64,000 nucleotides of DNA from Amarobacter sp964507025 (GTDB lineage Bacteria > Chloroflexota > Dehalococcoidia > Tepidiformales > Tepidiformaceae). The stretch covers positions 62,001 to 126,000 of the forward strand of contig CAZDOK010000003.1 in NCBI GenBank assembly GCA_964507025.1. Direction: 5' to 3'. How positions within the stretch are numbered: the stretch's first letter is position 1; each line of letters opens with the position of its first letter. The translations under genes and the position numbers were made by a program. The notes beneath the pieces are model-generated. The model did no database searches. It was given only the letters and a program-made list of their open reading frames with translations, and was not told the DNA's origin. Positions 17,446 to 27,157 of the stretch are shown here, piece by piece.

Positions 17446-17689
17446 ACCCACCGGAGATCGCAGAGCATGAGTTCCCCGACGGTGCACACGGCTTGCGCGG
17501 CGCTTCGAGAGGTGTGGTCGGGTAGCGAGTTCGCCCCGCCTCGTCCCGTTCGCACCACAGCGGCGCTCTGGGCCGCAGTCTCTGATCGACCTGTAGAATC
17601 GGCAGCGCGTGGGGCACGCCGTCAGGCTCCAGTCCGTCGACGTGGGTCAGTTCGGTCAACCAGTTGGTCTCAGGCAGGGTAGGTGCAAC

Positions 17690-20506
17690 TTGGCGCTCGC
17701 TATCGACCTCCTCGATGAGTTGATCGCGGGATGGCTGAACTGGGAAACCAACGGCGCTTACTACGTGAAGCGCCTCGCTGTCTTGATCGCCCTCGGCGAC
17801 GATGTCGTCACGCTCACGCCGAAAGAGAAGAAGGTCGTGCGGGGACTCAAGACGCTTCTCAGCGAGGACGAGTGGCAAGACCTACCTGCACTGATCGCAC
17901 GGCGGAAGGCGGGCGATCTGCACGAGTTAGCTTCAGATAGGCAGCGCACCCTGCTTCAAGCGGAGGCTGAACGCCAACGCAACGAGCGAGAACGTGAGCG
18001 TGAGCGCCTGGAACAGGAACGATTGAATGAGGAGCGGGCCCGAGCCGAGCGCCGGGCGGCCCTACTGCATCGTCTCAAGGCGACGTTCAGCACGGACTTC
18101 CTCGAGGCGGATCGGTATTTCGTTGGGGACGCCGACTCATCACTGCTGACCTCCGCCGAGTACGACGAACTCAGGGCCGACTTTGTGCGCGACTGGAGCC
18201 ACCGGGAACTGCCCCAAGCGCTCGACAGCGAGCAGGCTGCAGCCGTCGCCACGGCCTCCAGCGACACGCTCGTCATCGCCCGAGCGGGCAGCGGCAAGAC
18301 GACGACCCTGGTTGGCCGGGCGATATTCCTCCAAAGGCATTGCCACGTGAGTGCCCACGAGTTGATGTTGGTAGCCTTCAACAGGAAGGCTGCGGATGAG
18401 ATTAAGGCTCGACTGACGAACTCGCTCGGAGACCAGCTACCTCACGTGATGACGTTCCATGCCCTCGCTCATGCCCTCGTTCATCCCGAAGAGCAACTCA
18501 TCTATGACGACCCGGGTAGTGATCAACTAGGTCTGAGTCGAGAGCTACAAACAGCCATCGATGAACACATACGATCAGGTAGCCATAGCGATCAGATCAA
18601 GAATCTGATGCTCGCTCACTTTCGGGAAGACTGGGAACGCATTGTTGCTGGGCGGTTCCATCTCGCAATGGACGAATTCCTTTCTTATCGACGGGCACTA
18701 CCGCGTGAGAGCCTTCGAGGCGAGCTAGTGAAGTCATTCGGCGAGAGAGTGATCGCCAACACTCTCTTCGAGCATGGGGTCGAGTATCAATACGAGCGTA
18801 GCTTCCGCTGGGGAGGCGTGCGCTACCGCCCAGACTTTGCGTTGCCCGTTGGTTCGACCGGAGGAGTCGTCATTGAGTATTTCGGCATGGAAGGAGATCC
18901 AGACTACGACGCGATGTCTCGGGGGAAACGGGAATTCTGGAGCGACCGCCCCGAGTGGAAGCTTCTGGAGTTCTCGGCACGCGATCTCGCCCGGCTCGGT
19001 GTAGAAGGGTTCGCCCAAGAGCTTGTTCGCAAGCTCAGGGCGGAAGGTATTCGCTGTGAGCGCCGCACGGAGGAGGAGATCTGGTCGCTCGTCAAGGTGC
19101 GAGCGGTCGATCGATTCACTGAGGCTATGAGAACGTTCGCTGGCCGCGCGAGGAAGGCGAACATCACGGTCGAGACCCTGGCCGAAAAGGTCCAGGCCCA
19201 CATCCCCTGCTCAACCGCCGAGCGACTTTTCCTTTCTGTGGCCATCTCAATCTATGGGGATTACCTGCAGCGGCTCCATTCGTTTGGAAAGGAAGATTTC
19301 GACGGCCTCATGTGGAGGGCTGTGAAGTTGGTCCAGAGCGGCCAGACGGGGTTCACGCGAGATAGACAACGCGAGCGCGGCGACCTCGCTCGTCTCAGAT
19401 TCATCCTCGTAGATGAGTTCCAGGATCTCGCCACGTCGTTCTTCGAGCTGTTGGCGGCCGCGCGATCAGTGAATCCTCAGGTGCAGTTGTTCTTCGTGGG
19501 AGATGACTGGCAGGCGATCAACGGATTCGCAGGTTCTGAAGTGCGGTTTCTCCGATCGTTCGAGGACTATTTCCCCAATGGAAGTCGGCACTACATCCGA
19601 ACGAACTTCCGCTCAGCCAGCTCGGTGGTGGAGATCGGGAACGCGGTGATGGCACACGACGGTGGGCCGGGGGGTGTCCCCATCCGCACCGATCGGGGTC
19701 TGGTCCAGCTATGCAGAGTAGATGACTTTGAAGCCTCGGCCGCTGAGCAGCAGCGTCACGCCGGCGACGACATCACTCCGGCTGTCGCTCGCCTCTGCCG
19801 CGGCTTCCTTGACCGAGGTCTCGACATCGCGATTCTCGCCCGCAGGCGCGGGATGCCATGGTACGTCAACTTCCAAACTCCGGGGGTCGGCCGCGACGGG
19901 CTCACACGGTTCCAGGAGCACATCCGTTCGCTTTTCCCGGAAGCCGACCGAGCGCGGATTAGCGCGTCGACCGTGCACGCCTACAAGGGGCTGGAGGCAT
20001 CGGCCGTGATCCTGCTCGATGTGGTGGATCGAAGCTATCCGCTCATTCACCCGAACTGGGTGCTCACTCGAGTCTTCGGCGACACGATCGAGCGCATCGA
20101 CGCCGAGGAACGGCGACTCCTCTATGTTGCCATCACGAGGGCCAAGGACGCTCTGGCCATCGTCACCGACGGCACTCATCCCAGCCCCTACTTGGCGGAC
20201 ATTCAGCGGCATGTCGATTTGGCGCCTTTGTCCTGGGCGGAGTGGCCGCCGTGTCCGTCGTTGGACGGCGCTTCGCTTGAGGTTCGGGTGCACAACAGCT
20301 ACCAGGTAAGGGACCAGCTCAAGGCTCTGGGATATCGATGGAACGCCTCCGGCCGCTATTGGTACCGGGCAATCATGGCCGATGGATTCTCGATCGAGTC
20401 GTTGCACCGCCAAGCTTGGGCAAAGGACGGCGTCCGCATCGAGGTTCTGACCGAGACGGGCGACTTGGTCCACAGATGGCGAGCGGATCCGAGGCTGGCA
20501 CCCTGA
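17690..20506 (+). CDS. UvrD/Rep-type helicase with inserted PD-(D/E)XK-like nuclease and C-terminal DUF5710-like domain
   Basis: About 938 residues from a TTG at 17690 that follows AGG by six bases. The same frame extends upstream to a GTG at 17609, and the true start is uncertain. A charged coiled coil (ERERERLEQERLNEERARAE) precedes the helicase. Superfamily 1 motifs are clear: Walker A ARAGSGKTTT, motif II LVDEFQDL, motif V TVHAYKGLEAS, motif VI YVAITRAKDAL. Inserted between motifs Ia and II is a nuclease-like core with YRPDFALP and VVIEYFG. The C-terminus (LKALGYRWNASGRYWY) resembles DUF5710. It sits between the two transfer operons. It could process ICE DNA, or be a defence protein. Confidence 0.88.
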   Translation: MALAIDLLDELIAGWLNWETNGAYYVKRLAVLIALGDDVVTLTPKEKKVVRGLKTLLSEDEWQDLPALIARRKAGDLHELASDRQRTLLQAEAERQRNERERERERLEQERLNEERARAERRAALLHRLKATFSTDFLEADRYFVGDADSSLLTSAEYDELRADFVRDWSHRELPQALDSEQAAAVATASSDTLVIARAGSGKTTTLVGRAIFLQRHCHVSAHELMLVAFNRKAADEIKARLTNSLGDQLPHVMTFHALAHALVHPEEQLIYDDPGSDQLGLSRELQTAIDEHIRSGSHSDQIKNLMLAHFREDWERIVAGRFHLAMDEFLSYRRALPRESLRGELVKSFGERVIANTLFEHGVEYQYERSFRWGGVRYRPDFALPVGSTGGVVIEYFGMEGDPDYDAMSRGKREFWSDRPEWKLLEFSARDLARLGVEGFAQELVRKLRAEGIRCERRTEEEIWSLVKVRAVDRFTEAMRTFAGRARKANITVETLAEKVQAHIPCSTAERLFLSVAISIYGDYLQRLHSFGKEDFDGLMWRAVKLVQSGQTGFTRDRQRERGDLARLRFILVDEFQDLATSFFELLAAARSVNPQVQLFFVGDDWQAINGFAGSEVRFLRSFEDYFPNGSRHYIRTNFRSASSVVEIGNAVMAHDGGPGGVPIRTDRGLVQLCRVDDFEASAAEQQRHAGDDITPAVARLCRGFLDRGLDIAILARRRGMPWYVNFQTPGVGRDGLTRFQEHIRSLFPEADRARISASTVHAYKGLEASAVILLDVVDRSYPLIHPNWVLTRVFGDTIERIDAEERRLLYVAITRAKDALAIVTDGTHPSPYLADIQRHVDLAPLSWAEWPPCPSLDGASLEVRVHNSYQVRDQLKALGYRWNASGRYWYRAIMADGFSIESLHRQAWAKDGVRIEVLTETGDLVHRWRADPRLAP

Positions 20507-20617
20507 ACCGGCTCACGCCCATGCGCCGGAACCTAGCCAGGCCCCACACGGTCTGGACCTGCCGAGTCTGTCCACAGGGGTCCCTGCAGCGTTTGAGGAA
20601 GGTTCCAACAGCGACGG

Positions 20618-20688
20618 CTGGAGCAACCTTGGAACAGAACCGACGACTTTGGAACGGGCCAGACCCGATCTTGGAACGCCCCTGGAAC
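20618..20688 (+). promoter_or_regulatory. Phased TTGGAAC repeats upstream of the plus-strand transfer operon
   Basis: CTGGAGC (20618-20624), TTGGAAC (20629-20635), TTGGAAC (20649-20655), TTGGAAC (20671-20677) and CTGGAAC (20682-20688) step by 11, 20, 22 and 11 bases. One reversed copy, GTTCCAA, lies at 20602-20608. The copies point in the direction of transcription, as in the minus-strand operon leader, and in both leaders CTGGAAC is the last clear copy before the gene. A shared regulator of conjugation is the simplest reading. Confidence 0.65.
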
Positions 20689-20732
20689 TGCGACCACCAC
20701 GCTCTCCTCGAACGCCCGATGAGGAGATGCCT

Positions 20733-21116
20733 GTGCAACGCCACGAAGTCCCTACTCACCTCAACATCGAGGACAAGGCTTTTGCCGGCCTGACGATGCG
20801 CCAGCTGATGGTGGCCATTATCGGCCTCGCCCTGGCGTACTCCGCCATGAGCGAAGCGCCGCTGCCGCTCGCAGTCCGCCTCGCAGGCGGGGCGACGGTC
20901 CTGGTGATGACCGCCGCGATCTCGTTCTGGCAGCCGGCCGGACGCTCGCTGGAGGACTGGGCCTTCGTCCTCCTCCGCTACATCAGCATCCCGCGCGTCG
21001 TCGTCTGGCGCGTGCGCACGTCAGGCGAGGTGGCGGCCGACGAGGAGGCGCGCTTCGAGGTCCTGCTGCCTGACCGGGACGAAGTGGACACCCAGAGCGG
21101 GAGCACGCACCGATGA
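20733..21116 (+). CDS. PrgI/VirB3-like transfer membrane protein
   Basis: A 127-residue protein with two membrane helices (LMVAIIGLALAYSAM and GATVLVMTAAISFWQ) and a soluble C-terminus including LRYISIPRVVVWR, a PrgI-family feature. PrgI-like proteins serve as the VirB3 component in Gram-positive-type conjugation systems. GAGGAG at 20721-20726 touches the ATG at 20727 but lies six bases from the GTG at 20733, so GTG is the better start. It is first in the plus-strand transfer operon and overlaps the next gene by four bases. Confidence 0.8.
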   Translation: MQRHEVPTHLNIEDKAFAGLTMRQLMVAIIGLALAYSAMSEAPLPLAVRLAGGATVLVMTAAISFWQPAGRSLEDWAFVLLRYISIPRVVVWRVRTSGEVAADEEARFEVLLPDRDEVDTQSGSTHR

Positions 21117-21799
21117 CGGCGAACGGAAAACACGGAAGCGTCCAGGAGATGCTGCCGTTGGAAGAAATCGTCGATGGCGTCCTCTGCCTCCGCGGCGGCG
21201 ACTACCGGGCCGTGATCCAGGCGCAAAGCGTCAACTTCGCCCTCAAGTCAGAGGAGGAGCAGGAGGCGGTGATGGCGGCCTACCGCTCCTTCCTCAACTC
21301 CCTCAGCCATCCCGTCCAGATGCTCGTCCGCATCCTCCCGACCAACGTCGAGCCCTACCTCGCAGGATTCCGCACCAACGTCACCAGCCACGCCAACAGC
21401 GAAGCCATCCGCCGCCTCGCCCTCGACCACGAGATGTTCGTACGGCGGTTGGCCCGGGAACGGACGTTGCTGGAGCGGCGCTTCTACCTCGTTGTGCCAT
21501 CCGGGCATAGCGAGGGTGAGGGCCATGTCGCGATCCGCTGGCCGTGGCAGCGTGCCACGGGTGGGCGCGACGAGCAGCAGCTCGCTGTGTCGGCCGCCCA
21601 GCTCGACGCGCGCTGCCACGAGATAGCGCAGGGACTGACCTCGTTCGGCGTCAGCTCGCGGCGGCTGGGGAGCGAAGAGCTCGCGGAGCTGTGGGCGGCC
21701 TGCCTCTGCTCGCAGGTCTCCCAGGTCGCGCCCTCGCTCAGTGCGGGGGCAAGACCGGTGGTCAGCGCGCTCCGGAAGGAGGTCCAGCAGCATGGCTAG
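21113..21799 (+). CDS. TraC-like protein, probable VirB4 N-terminal partner
   Basis: A 228-residue cytoplasmic protein without a P-loop. The beginning (MLPLEEIVDGVLCLRGGDYRAVIQAQSVNFALKS, in part) and a middle strand (MLVRILP) resemble the N-terminal, non-ATPase part of VirB4/TraC proteins. It lies directly before the VirB4 gene and overlaps it by eight bases. In several Gram-positive-type elements this region is encoded as a separate protein. The assignment is an inference from position and outline. Confidence 0.65.
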   Translation: MTANGKHGSVQEMLPLEEIVDGVLCLRGGDYRAVIQAQSVNFALKSEEEQEAVMAAYRSFLNSLSHPVQMLVRILPTNVEPYLAGFRTNVTSHANSEAIRRLALDHEMFVRRLARERTLLERRFYLVVPSGHSEGEGHVAIRWPWQRATGGRDEQQLAVSAAQLDARCHEIAQGLTSFGVSSRRLGSEELAELWAACLCSQVSQVAPSLSAGARPVVSALRKEVQQHG

Positions 21800-23606
21800 T
21801 CTTCTGCGTCACCGGACACGCCGACACCAACGTTCGGCGGACGACCTTCGTTTCGAACTCGGCACCCGCTCCGCGGTCGACCACCTGGCCCCGGCCGCGA
21901 TCGAGGCTTCCCGCTCTCACCTCGTCATCGACGGCCGCTATGTGCGGGTACTCGGCCTCAGCGACTACCCGCGCTACGTCCATCCCAACTGGCTGGCACG
22001 GCTGATTGACTTCGACGAACCGCTGGACCTGAGCATCCACATCTACCCGCTCGACTCCGCCACGACGGTGCGCAGGCTCACCCACAAGCTGGTGGAACTC
22101 CAGTCGTCGCGGCTGCTCGACGCCCGCAGCGGCAAGATCGCCAGCGCCGAGCGCGAGGTCGCCTACGAGGACGTGGAGCGGCTGCGGGACGCGCTCCAGC
22201 GGGGCGAGGAGCGCGTCTTCTCGGTGAGCCTCTACGTGTGCCTTCGCTCGGGCTCGACCTCCGGCGTGGACGACCTACACCGCCGCGTGGAGACGGCACT
22301 CGGGGGGATGATGGCGTCCTCTCGCGCCGCGCTCTTCGAGATGCTGCCGGGCTTCCTCTCCTGCCTGCCGGCGGGCCGCGACTACCTCGGGCGCTACCGC
22401 AACCTCGACACGACCAGCGCGGCGACGATGATCCCGTTCACGTCGAGCCACCTGTCGATGCAGGCCGGGATCCTCTACGGCATCAGCGTCCACAACAACT
22501 CACTGGTCATCTTCGACCCGTTCAGCCGCGAGCTAGAGAACGCGAACAAGGTGGTCTTCGCCAAGAGCGGCGCCGGGAAGTCGTACGCCTGCAAGGTCGA
22601 GGCGCTCCGGGCGCTGATGCGCGGAGTCGAGTACTACATCATCGACCCCGAAGACGAGTACGCGCGGATCTGCCAGGCGGTAGGCGGTCAGTACATCCGT
22701 CTCTCGGGAAGCTCGGCGCACCACATCAACCCCTTCGACCTCGCCCGCGGCGTCGAGCGCGACGGGGAGACACGGGATGCGCTCACCGAACGGCTGCTCG
22801 CACTCCAGGGTCTCCTTGGGCTCATGCTCGCGGACCGGGGGAGCAGCCTTGGCCAGCGGGAGCGCGGCGCGCTCGACCGGGCGCTGCTCGAGACCTACGG
22901 TCGCGCGGGCATCACCCGCGACCCATCGACGCACAGCAAGCCGCCACCGGTGCTCAAGGACCTCTACGACGTCCTGAGCGAGGGCGAAGACCCGCTCGGC
23001 CTGGCCGACCGGCTCGAACGCTTCGTGGAAGGGAGCCTCGGCAACGTCTTCTCATCGCCGACATCGGTCGACCTCGAACGCCCCTTCGTCGTCTTCAATA
23101 TCCGCGACCTTGAGCCGGAGCTGCGCCCCCTCGGCGTCTACCTGATCGCCGACCACATCTGGCGCGAGGTGCGGCGCAGCCGCAAGCCGCGGATGCTGCT
23201 CATCGACGAAGCCTGGTCGCTGATCCAGCACGAGGAAGGCGCCCGCTTCCTGGCGTCGATGGCCCGGCAGGCGCGCAAGCACTACCTCGGGCTGACGACG
23301 GTGACCCAGGACGTGGAGGACCTCCTCGCGACCGCCGAGGGTCACACCGTCCTCGCCAACTCCTCAGTCCAACTGTTGATGCGCCAGGACAGCTCCACGA
23401 TCGACGCCGTCACCAGCACCTTCCGGCTGAGCGCCGGTGAGCGCGAGTTCCTGCTGTCCTGCCGCAAGGGTGAGGGGCTGTTTTTCGCCTCCGGGAACCA
23501 CCTCGCGCTGCGCATCGAGGCGAGCCCGTTCGAACACGAGCTGGCCACGACGGACCCCGCGGAACTGGTCGCGCGCGACGAGGAGGTGCGTGATGCCGTC
23601 CGTTGA
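21792..23606 (+). CDS. virB4: VirB4-family conjugation ATPase
   Basis: A 604-residue motor ATPase of the type IV secretion channel. Walker A FAKSGAGKSYACK lies near residues 255-267 and Walker B MLLIDEAWSLI near 467-477, followed by the VirB4 motif TTVTQDVEDLL. The N-terminal 200 residues carry a partial VirB4 N-domain. The ATG at 21792 follows GGAGG and overlaps the upstream gene; a longer frame from 21741 lacks support. It powers pilus assembly and substrate transfer at the membrane. It overlaps the primase gene by 14 bases. Confidence 0.95.
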   Translation: MASLLRHRTRRHQRSADDLRFELGTRSAVDHLAPAAIEASRSHLVIDGRYVRVLGLSDYPRYVHPNWLARLIDFDEPLDLSIHIYPLDSATTVRRLTHKLVELQSSRLLDARSGKIASAEREVAYEDVERLRDALQRGEERVFSVSLYVCLRSGSTSGVDDLHRRVETALGGMMASSRAALFEMLPGFLSCLPAGRDYLGRYRNLDTTSAATMIPFTSSHLSMQAGILYGISVHNNSLVIFDPFSRELENANKVVFAKSGAGKSYACKVEALRALMRGVEYYIIDPEDEYARICQAVGGQYIRLSGSSAHHINPFDLARGVERDGETRDALTERLLALQGLLGLMLADRGSSLGQRERGALDRALLETYGRAGITRDPSTHSKPPPVLKDLYDVLSEGEDPLGLADRLERFVEGSLGNVFSSPTSVDLERPFVVFNIRDLEPELRPLGVYLIADHIWREVRRSRKPRMLLIDEAWSLIQHEEGARFLASMARQARKHYLGLTTVTQDVEDLLATAEGHTVLANSSVQLLMRQDSSTIDAVTSTFRLSAGEREFLLSCRKGEGLFFASGNHLALRIEASPFEHELATTDPAELVARDEEVRDAVR

Positions 23607-24657
23607 TGTCGAGCTCGTCAAACAGCGCAACCCCATCGAGCGGGTCATCGCCTCCCATGGCGTGAAGCTCCAGCAGCGCGGCGGGCGGTACATCGGGTGC
23701 TGCCCGTTTCACGAGGAGCATCATCCGAGCCTGGTTGTCTACCCGAGCACGCGTAGCTTCTTCTGCTTCGGCTGCAAGGCCTCCGGGGACGTTGTCGACT
23801 TCCTGAGAAGAAAGGAGGGCATCGGGTTCCGGGAGGCGCTGGACCTGTTGGGAGAGCGTTCAGCGCCTTCCCCGGACGCACCCAAGCCGGATGCAGGGAC
23901 AGCGACGGCACCGCCGGAGACGCCTCACCTCACCGTGGATGACCGTCTCATCCTCGCGGCGGCCTGCGACCTTTACCACGAGGCGCTGCTTCGCAACGAG
24001 CGAGCACTGCGCTACCTCGACGGGCGGGGCATCGGGATGGCGGTCGTCAGGCAGTGCCGCCTTGGCTACAGCGACGGGCAGGCGCTCAAGCCCTTCCTGC
24101 GCCGCCACCGGTTCAGCCTCCGGCGGGCTACGGAGATGGGGCTGTTGCGGAGGGATGGCAACGAGGCACTCGCCGGGCGCGTGGTGATCCCCGAGCTGCG
24201 CGGCGGCGAGTGCGCCTGGATGGTCGGGCGCGCCCTCAACGAGCGCCGCCTGAAGTACCTCGGCCTCGCGTTGCCGAAGCCCATCCTCGGCTATGAGCGA
24301 GTCCGTGGGCACCACCGAGTCTTCGTGACCGAGGGCGCTTTCGACTATCTCACCGGCGTGAGCTGGAACCTGCCCATCTGCTCCCTGCTGGGGACGCACG
24401 TCCGGGCCGAGCGGCTGCGCTTCCTAGAACGCGTACCGGAAGTCGTCCTCGTCTTCGACAACGACGACGAGGGACAGCATGCCGGGCGCGAGCTGGCTGA
24501 ATCCGTCGGCGACCACGCCCGCATGCTGCGTCTCCCCGACGGCGTCAAAGACCTTGGCGAGCTTGGCGCCAGCGACGGCGGCCGCGAGATGTTCTTCAGC
24601 CTGCTGGCCGAACCGTGGTCGGCGGGGGAGGGGGAGCAGCATGCGCCGGCACCTTGA
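23593..24657 (+). CDS. DnaG-like primase (CHC2 zinc finger plus Toprim)
   Basis: A 354-residue compact primase. The N-terminal CHC2 zinc finger is GCCPFHEEHHPS followed by FFCFGCKASGD. The Toprim domain shows EGAFDYL and the acidic LVFDNDDEGQHAG. The helicase-binding tail of DnaG is missing, which is common in mobile-element primases. AGGAGG precedes the ATG at 23593. Within the transfer operon it probably primes complementary-strand synthesis in the recipient or supports ICE replication. It overlaps both neighbours. Confidence 0.92.
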   Translation: MPSVDVELVKQRNPIERVIASHGVKLQQRGGRYIGCCPFHEEHHPSLVVYPSTRSFFCFGCKASGDVVDFLRRKEGIGFREALDLLGERSAPSPDAPKPDAGTATAPPETPHLTVDDRLILAAACDLYHEALLRNERALRYLDGRGIGMAVVRQCRLGYSDGQALKPFLRRHRFSLRRATEMGLLRRDGNEALAGRVVIPELRGGECAWMVGRALNERRLKYLGLALPKPILGYERVRGHHRVFVTEGAFDYLTGVSWNLPICSLLGTHVRAERLRFLERVPEVVLVFDNDDEGQHAGRELAESVGDHARMLRLPDGVKDLGELGASDGGREMFFSLLAEPWSAGEGEQHAPAP

Positions 24658-27157
24658 CGGGACCACAGTGCTCTACGAGCTCTTTCCCTCGCGCCTGGAC
24701 GACGACCCCGTCTCCCGGGCGCGGACAGTCTTCGCCGGGCTGGCGGGCGTCCAAGACTTCGCAGTGGAGTGGACGGCCACTGAGTCGGGACTCCGGTTCT
24801 ACGTCCGTGCAACTTACGATGGCTCGGCTGCCGCAGTTCTCGGCCAGATCCGGGCGGCGTATCCTCAGGCCGACTTCGACGAGGTTGTGGTGGAGGGCCG
24901 GCCTCACCTCGACCCACTTCACGTCGCCGGGCACGAGCTGGCGTCGGTCGTCGAGTTCAGTCTCGACCGTGACGCCGCCCTTCCACTCGATACGGATGTC
25001 AGGCACGGGGAGTCGCTTACCGGCGTGTTGGCGGCGGCAGTGGCCGCCACCCGTGGCGATCTCCGCGTCATCGGCCAGGTCGTGGTGGGACGCCCGCCCC
25101 GCCCGAGCTGGGCCACTGGAGTCCAAGCTCGGACCACGCGGTCGAGCCAGCGCCTTTCGGTCGAGCGTGCCGAGACGGCTGGGGCCAGCATCCTTCCCTT
25201 TGTTGCGCTCGCCGGCGTGGCCGCCGCGGGTGTGCAGGGCTACGACTGGTACCAAGCCGGCGACTACCTTCCGCTGGTAGCTGGCGCGTCCATGGCGCTC
25301 ACAGGACTTCCGATCGGCGCCCTCGTCTGGTCGCGCGTGCTGCGCGGCCGCGAGCCCCTGAGCGCAACGCTCGCCGAACAGAAGCTCGCCTTCCCCGCGT
25401 TCACCGCGCGCCTGCGGGTGATGGCGATCGGCCCGCGCGACAGCACGGAGACCGTCGAGGACGTTCGTGATCGCGTCAGCGCGGCCTACGCGGCGTTCGA
25501 CCACCCCGCCGGCAACCGGCTGCGCCCCGGACGGTCCAAGAAACATCGCGCGCCACGCGATACCTCAGCCGGAACGTTCCGTGGCGCCGCGGTGCTCAAC
25601 GCCGCCGAGCTCGCGGCGCTCTGGCACCTGCCCGACCTCACGTCTGGGCTGCCCACCGCCACGAGACCGGGCGGGCGCCGCTTCCTGCCGGCCGACAATG
25701 CCGCGGGCCGAGGCAGCCGGGTCGGCATGTCTCGCCACCACGGACGGAGCGTTCCAGTGCACCTCCCCCACGGGGCGCTGTACCGGAACCACCTCGTCGT
25801 CGCCAAGACACGGCGTGGCAAGTCGACGCTGCTCCAGCACCTGGCCAGGCATCTGATGCAGGAGATCGCCTCGCGCCGCGAGCGCCTCCTGCTGGTGGTC
25901 ATCGACCCTCACCAGGACCTCGCCGAGAGCGTCCTCTCGGTCGTCCCACCCGGTCTCGAGGACCGGACGGCCTACTTGGACCTCACCGAGCGGCGGCGGC
26001 CCGTCGGGCTCAACCTGCTCGATGTCGCGCTCTTCCCCAACCGCGACAGGACCGCCGAGAACATCGTCGCGATGCTCCACCGCCTCTGGCCCGACAACTG
26101 GGGGCCGCGGATGGAGGGCGCCCTGCGGGCCGCTCTGCTCTGCCTTCACCAGGCGAACCAGGTCCGGCGGCGCGAGGCGCAGTACACGCTCCTCGACGTG
26201 GTGCCGCTGCTGACGAGCCCGGATTTCCGCGAGCGGGTGATGTCCCAGGTCCCCGACCAGACTCTCTGGTCCTGGTGGCGGAGCAACTACGACAACCTTG
26301 GACGCGCCTTCCAGATCCAAGTCGCCACGCCCGTCACCACGAAGGTGGGACGCTTCGAGGTCACTGAGGCGGCACGACTGACCCTCGGCCAACCGCAGTC
26401 GACCATCAACCCGCGCACGCTCCTGCGCGACGGCGGTGTCCTCGTCGTCAACACGGCCGTCGGCCTGCTCGGCGAGGGCGGCTCGGCGCTCATCGGGGCA
26501 ACGCTCCTCAACCTCCTAGGGCTGATCGTCGAGGACCAGATCGACCTGCCTGCGGGGGAGCGGAGCCGGATGGTGGCGCTGATCGACGAATCGAGCACGC
26601 TCGGCGGGGCCGACTACCCGCGCATGATGAGCGAGCTCGGGAAGTATGGGGCATCCTTCGTCCTGGTCACCCAGTCGCTCGCCAGGCTCGACGCGATCGA
26701 CCGCGAGCTGCGCCCGACGGTCTTCGCCAACCTCGACAGCCTCACCGTCTTCCAGGTGAGCGCCGAGGATGCCCGCTACCTCGCGCCGGAGCTCGGTCAC
26801 GACCTCGAGGTCGATGACCTCGTGTCTCTCGACGACTACGAGTGCTATGCCCGCTGGTCCTCCGGCGGTCAGCGGCATGACGCCTTCTCGTTGCGGCTGG
26901 ACCCACCGTCGCCGCTCGACTTGTCGCGCATCGCGGCCATCGCCGCGGAATCGGCGACTCGCTTCGGCCGCCCGCGTGAGGAAGTGGCGAAGGAACTCGA
27001 CCAGGTATTCGCGGCGCGGGCGAGCAAGCTCGGCCGGGACATTCCTGAGGAAGTGTTGGCACTCGCCGGGGCGGCGGGTGGCCATGTCCAACTCTCGCTC
27101 ACCGAGAACCCACCGTTGAGGCGCAACGACCACCGCGGGCGAAGGAGGTCGTCATGA
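24641..27157 (+). CDS. Conjugative coupling-protein-type ATPase (VirD4/TraG-like, DUF87/TraM-recognition)
   Basis: An 838-residue ATPase. Two hydrophobic segments lie near residues 190-230 (ILPFVALAGVAAAGV, LPLVAGASMALTGLPIGALVW). Walker A VAKTRRGKSTLLQHLAR follows near 386-402 and Walker B MVALIDESS near 645. The downstream segment SFVLVTQSLARLDAI is typical of TraD/TraG coupling proteins. It should bring the relaxosome to the channel. The ATG at 24641 follows a GGGGGAGGGGGAG stretch and overlaps the primase by 17 bases; its stop overlaps the next start. Confidence 0.9.
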   Translation: MRRHLDGTTVLYELFPSRLDDDPVSRARTVFAGLAGVQDFAVEWTATESGLRFYVRATYDGSAAAVLGQIRAAYPQADFDEVVVEGRPHLDPLHVAGHELASVVEFSLDRDAALPLDTDVRHGESLTGVLAAAVAATRGDLRVIGQVVVGRPPRPSWATGVQARTTRSSQRLSVERAETAGASILPFVALAGVAAAGVQGYDWYQAGDYLPLVAGASMALTGLPIGALVWSRVLRGREPLSATLAEQKLAFPAFTARLRVMAIGPRDSTETVEDVRDRVSAAYAAFDHPAGNRLRPGRSKKHRAPRDTSAGTFRGAAVLNAAELAALWHLPDLTSGLPTATRPGGRRFLPADNAAGRGSRVGMSRHHGRSVPVHLPHGALYRNHLVVAKTRRGKSTLLQHLARHLMQEIASRRERLLLVVIDPHQDLAESVLSVVPPGLEDRTAYLDLTERRRPVGLNLLDVALFPNRDRTAENIVAMLHRLWPDNWGPRMEGALRAALLCLHQANQVRRREAQYTLLDVVPLLTSPDFRERVMSQVPDQTLWSWWRSNYDNLGRAFQIQVATPVTTKVGRFEVTEAARLTLGQPQSTINPRTLLRDGGVLVVNTAVGLLGEGGSALIGATLLNLLGLIVEDQIDLPAGERSRMVALIDESSTLGGADYPRMMSELGKYGASFVLVTQSLARLDAIDRELRPTVFANLDSLTVFQVSAEDARYLAPELGHDLEVDDLVSLDDYECYARWSSGGQRHDAFSLRLDPPSPLDLSRIAAIAAESATRFGRPREEVAKELDQVFAARASKLGRDIPEEVLALAGAAGGHVQLSLTENPPLRRNDHRGRRRSS

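Noticed and set aside
17609..17689. Upstream extension of the helicase from GTG 17609
   Set aside because: No ribosome site precedes it, and the predicted residues lack any family match; kept only as an alternative.
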